Shown one piece after another: positions 26,202-27,476 of a stretch of DNA of 27,476 nt. Position 1 is the first letter of the stretch, and each line of letters begins with the position of its first letter. A program made the translations under genes and the position numbers. Source of the stretch: Endotrypanum monterogeii (lineage: Eukaryota; Euglenozoa; Kinetoplastea; Trypanosomatida; Trypanosomatidae). The stretch spans positions 81,282-108,757 of the forward strand of contig CM007335.1 of NCBI GenBank assembly GCA_000333855.2, in the 5' to 3' direction. The notes under the pieces are model-generated. The model saw only the letters and a program-made list of their open reading frames with translations, ran no database searches and had not been told where the DNA came from.

Positions 26202-26530
26202 CCGCCTGGCATCAGGAGTGGAGAGCGCGGTGCCGTGCGATGCGCTACCCCGCCCCACTCTGTGCGATGTGTGAGCAGTCCCCAGGTTGCTCCGATGGTG
26301 GCAGGATCCAAATACCGGCTGCGTGGAGAGGTCCGAGCGGCGGGTCAAGCCCGAGGGCGGCAGGGCCAGGTCGTGGATGTCAGTGCGCAGGAGTAACCCA
26401 TGACCGTGCACTCGCTTGAACCCTCCGCATGATGGGGGGAGGGAGGTCCTGAGGCCCTCAAGGAATGCGCTAGCTGGCGACCGGCAAGAGAAAATGCGTT
26501 GCATCTGTGTGTGTGTGTGTGTGTATGGAG
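26202..26530 (+). mobile_element. Dispersed ~330-bp repeat, right copy (SIDER2-like retroposon candidate)
   Basis: A 329-bp segment inverted relative to 817-1147 and about 99% identical to it. Differences are the substitutions in the first third (near 26246, 26271 and 26312) and a TG run of 19 rather than 21 bases. It is sense relative to plus-strand transcription and starts 78 bp after the RPA2 stop codon. Flanking sequences of the two copies differ outside CCGCC on one side and TATGGAG on the other, so only the element is shared. I saw no clear target-site duplication. Confidence 0.62.
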
Positions 26531-27476
26531 TGCCTGCACGCCTTCTATGCTCGCCCCCTTTCGTTGAAAAAAAAAAATGTTTCTTCCTCAAGTGCTCCCC
26601 CGTCCTGTGAAAGCTCTTTGCCCTTGTCTCTGCATGTGGTGTTTCGTTGATTCTCGGTGGTGTTGAAGAGGAGGGGGGGGGACTTGGAGGGAGCGGTCGA
26701 AGGGGAAAGAGTCTTGGGTGGCGGAACGTGCATGGAAACAGCGAGTGTAGAAAAAAAAAAAACGTGGGACCTCCTCCTATCCTACCGCCAGAGTATGGTT
26801 GGAGGAGGGAGGCGTCCTCCAGCTGACTTATTGTTTCCCACACGGACCCCCCCTAAAAACGTACACACACACATCTACATAACTCAAGAAGGAACAAACG
26901 AGAAAGAAGCCCCCCCCCTCCCCCCCTCCCAAAGTGCGGTGGTCGACGAGGTGCGCTGATGCAAAGTGAAATGTGATCGGCGTCTTTTTTACCGTTTTTG
27001 TTTTGTCTGTTTGTCAACTATTCGATCTTAAATGGGAATGTTTCTTTTTTTTGTTCGCCTTGAGAGAACATTTTTTTCTTTATTATGCCGATATCCCGCG
27101 GCGGCCGGTGTGACGACACCACAACGTCCCGCCCGCTCCTCCCATTGGGGATACGAGGAACAAGAGTCTACTGTGGATACTCAAGGAAGGACGAGAGGAA
27201 AGGTGGGGAGGGGGTTGATGCTCCCACCCCAACTCGTAAGTTTTCCCACTCTCCCCCACTTCACCAAAGGTGTCTGCAATAATTTCACATTAAGCTTCCA
27301 TGTCCATCATCCTAACACAGAGGGGGGTGGGTGGCTGGGAAGAGTTGTGGTGGAAGTCATCATGTTAGGCTGCAACACTTATGGAGGTTCGTTGATGTGG
27401 TGTGGTGGGCAGATTCACGCACATTGACACAAGTACCCACCCAGCTCGTGCGTTCCCCTCCTCTTCCCCCCTCCCC
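26531..27476. other. Non-coding right edge of window
   Basis: No gene is supported. It holds A runs (26566-26577, 26751-26762), G-rich tracts (26671-26680), C runs (26910-26927) and T-rich pyrimidine stretches (26983-27080) that could be the splice signal of a gene beyond the window. A 131-aa frame (27032-27427) has no family resemblance and an irregular composition. Confidence 0.55.

Noticed and set aside
26171..26419. 82-aa frame in the sense strand of the repeat, also present in the left copy
   Set aside because: The two translations agree because the DNA is 99% identical; two of three substitutions change the residue, no domain is seen, and the starts lie in non-homologous flanks or lack an ATG.
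26190..26843. 217-aa minus-strand frame through the right repeat, and its counterpart at 710-1168
   Set aside because: Both are antisense to the repeat and run into unrelated flanks and CA runs. The shared protein-like stretch only reflects the near-identical DNA.
27032..27427. 131-aa plus-strand frame near the right edge
   Set aside because: Begins within a T-rich pyrimidine tract that looks like a splice signal; no recognisable domain, and composition is irregular.

Overview
The window looks like nuclear DNA of a trypanosomatid, most likely Leishmania or a close Leishmaniinae relative. All recognisable genes are intronless. They lie in two head-to-tail blocks on opposite strands and are separated by long non-coding spacers full of (CA)n, (TA)n, homopolymer and polypyrimidine tracts, as expected of genes that are trans-spliced and polyadenylated from polycistronic transcripts. 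No bacterial-style promoters or ribosome sites were seen. From memory, Leishmania chromosome 15 carries the cytosolic lysyl-tRNA synthetase close to the RPA 28-kDa subunit, so this may be the syntenic locus; that was not checked.

Left block (minus strand, read right to left from about 6.7 kb): a 215-aa protein of unknown function, a PP1-like Ser/Thr phosphatase, and a 520-aa protein with an N-terminal CFA20-type domain (CFAP20DC-like). About 2.2 kb of non-coding DNA follows and holds one copy of a ~330-bp dispersed repeat.

Centre (6.67-7.75 kb): a divergent strand-switch region with a GT run and a cluster of long G tracts, the likely transcription start region for both blocks.

Right block (plus strand): an EIPR1/TSSC1-type WD40 protein, cytosolic lysyl-tRNA synthetase, an SCP2-thiolase-like protein lacking the usual thiolase catalytic residues, a 1907-aa protein with a degenerate adenylate-kinase-like region (possible CPC1/SPEF2-type flagellar protein), a 469-aa coiled-coil protein of unknown function, and replication protein A subunit 2. 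Downstream is a second copy of the ~330-bp repeat.

The clearest unexpected feature is that the two repeat copies, about 25 kb apart and inverted, differ by only three substitutions and one dinucleotide unit. Each lies in the transcript-sense orientation downstream of the last visible gene of its block. They resemble SIDER2-type degenerate retroposons in placement and size, but are far more alike than such elements usually are. The genes are a typical mixed trypanosomatid set (translation, replication, trafficking, lipid metabolism, probable flagellar proteins) and do not form an obvious functional pathway.
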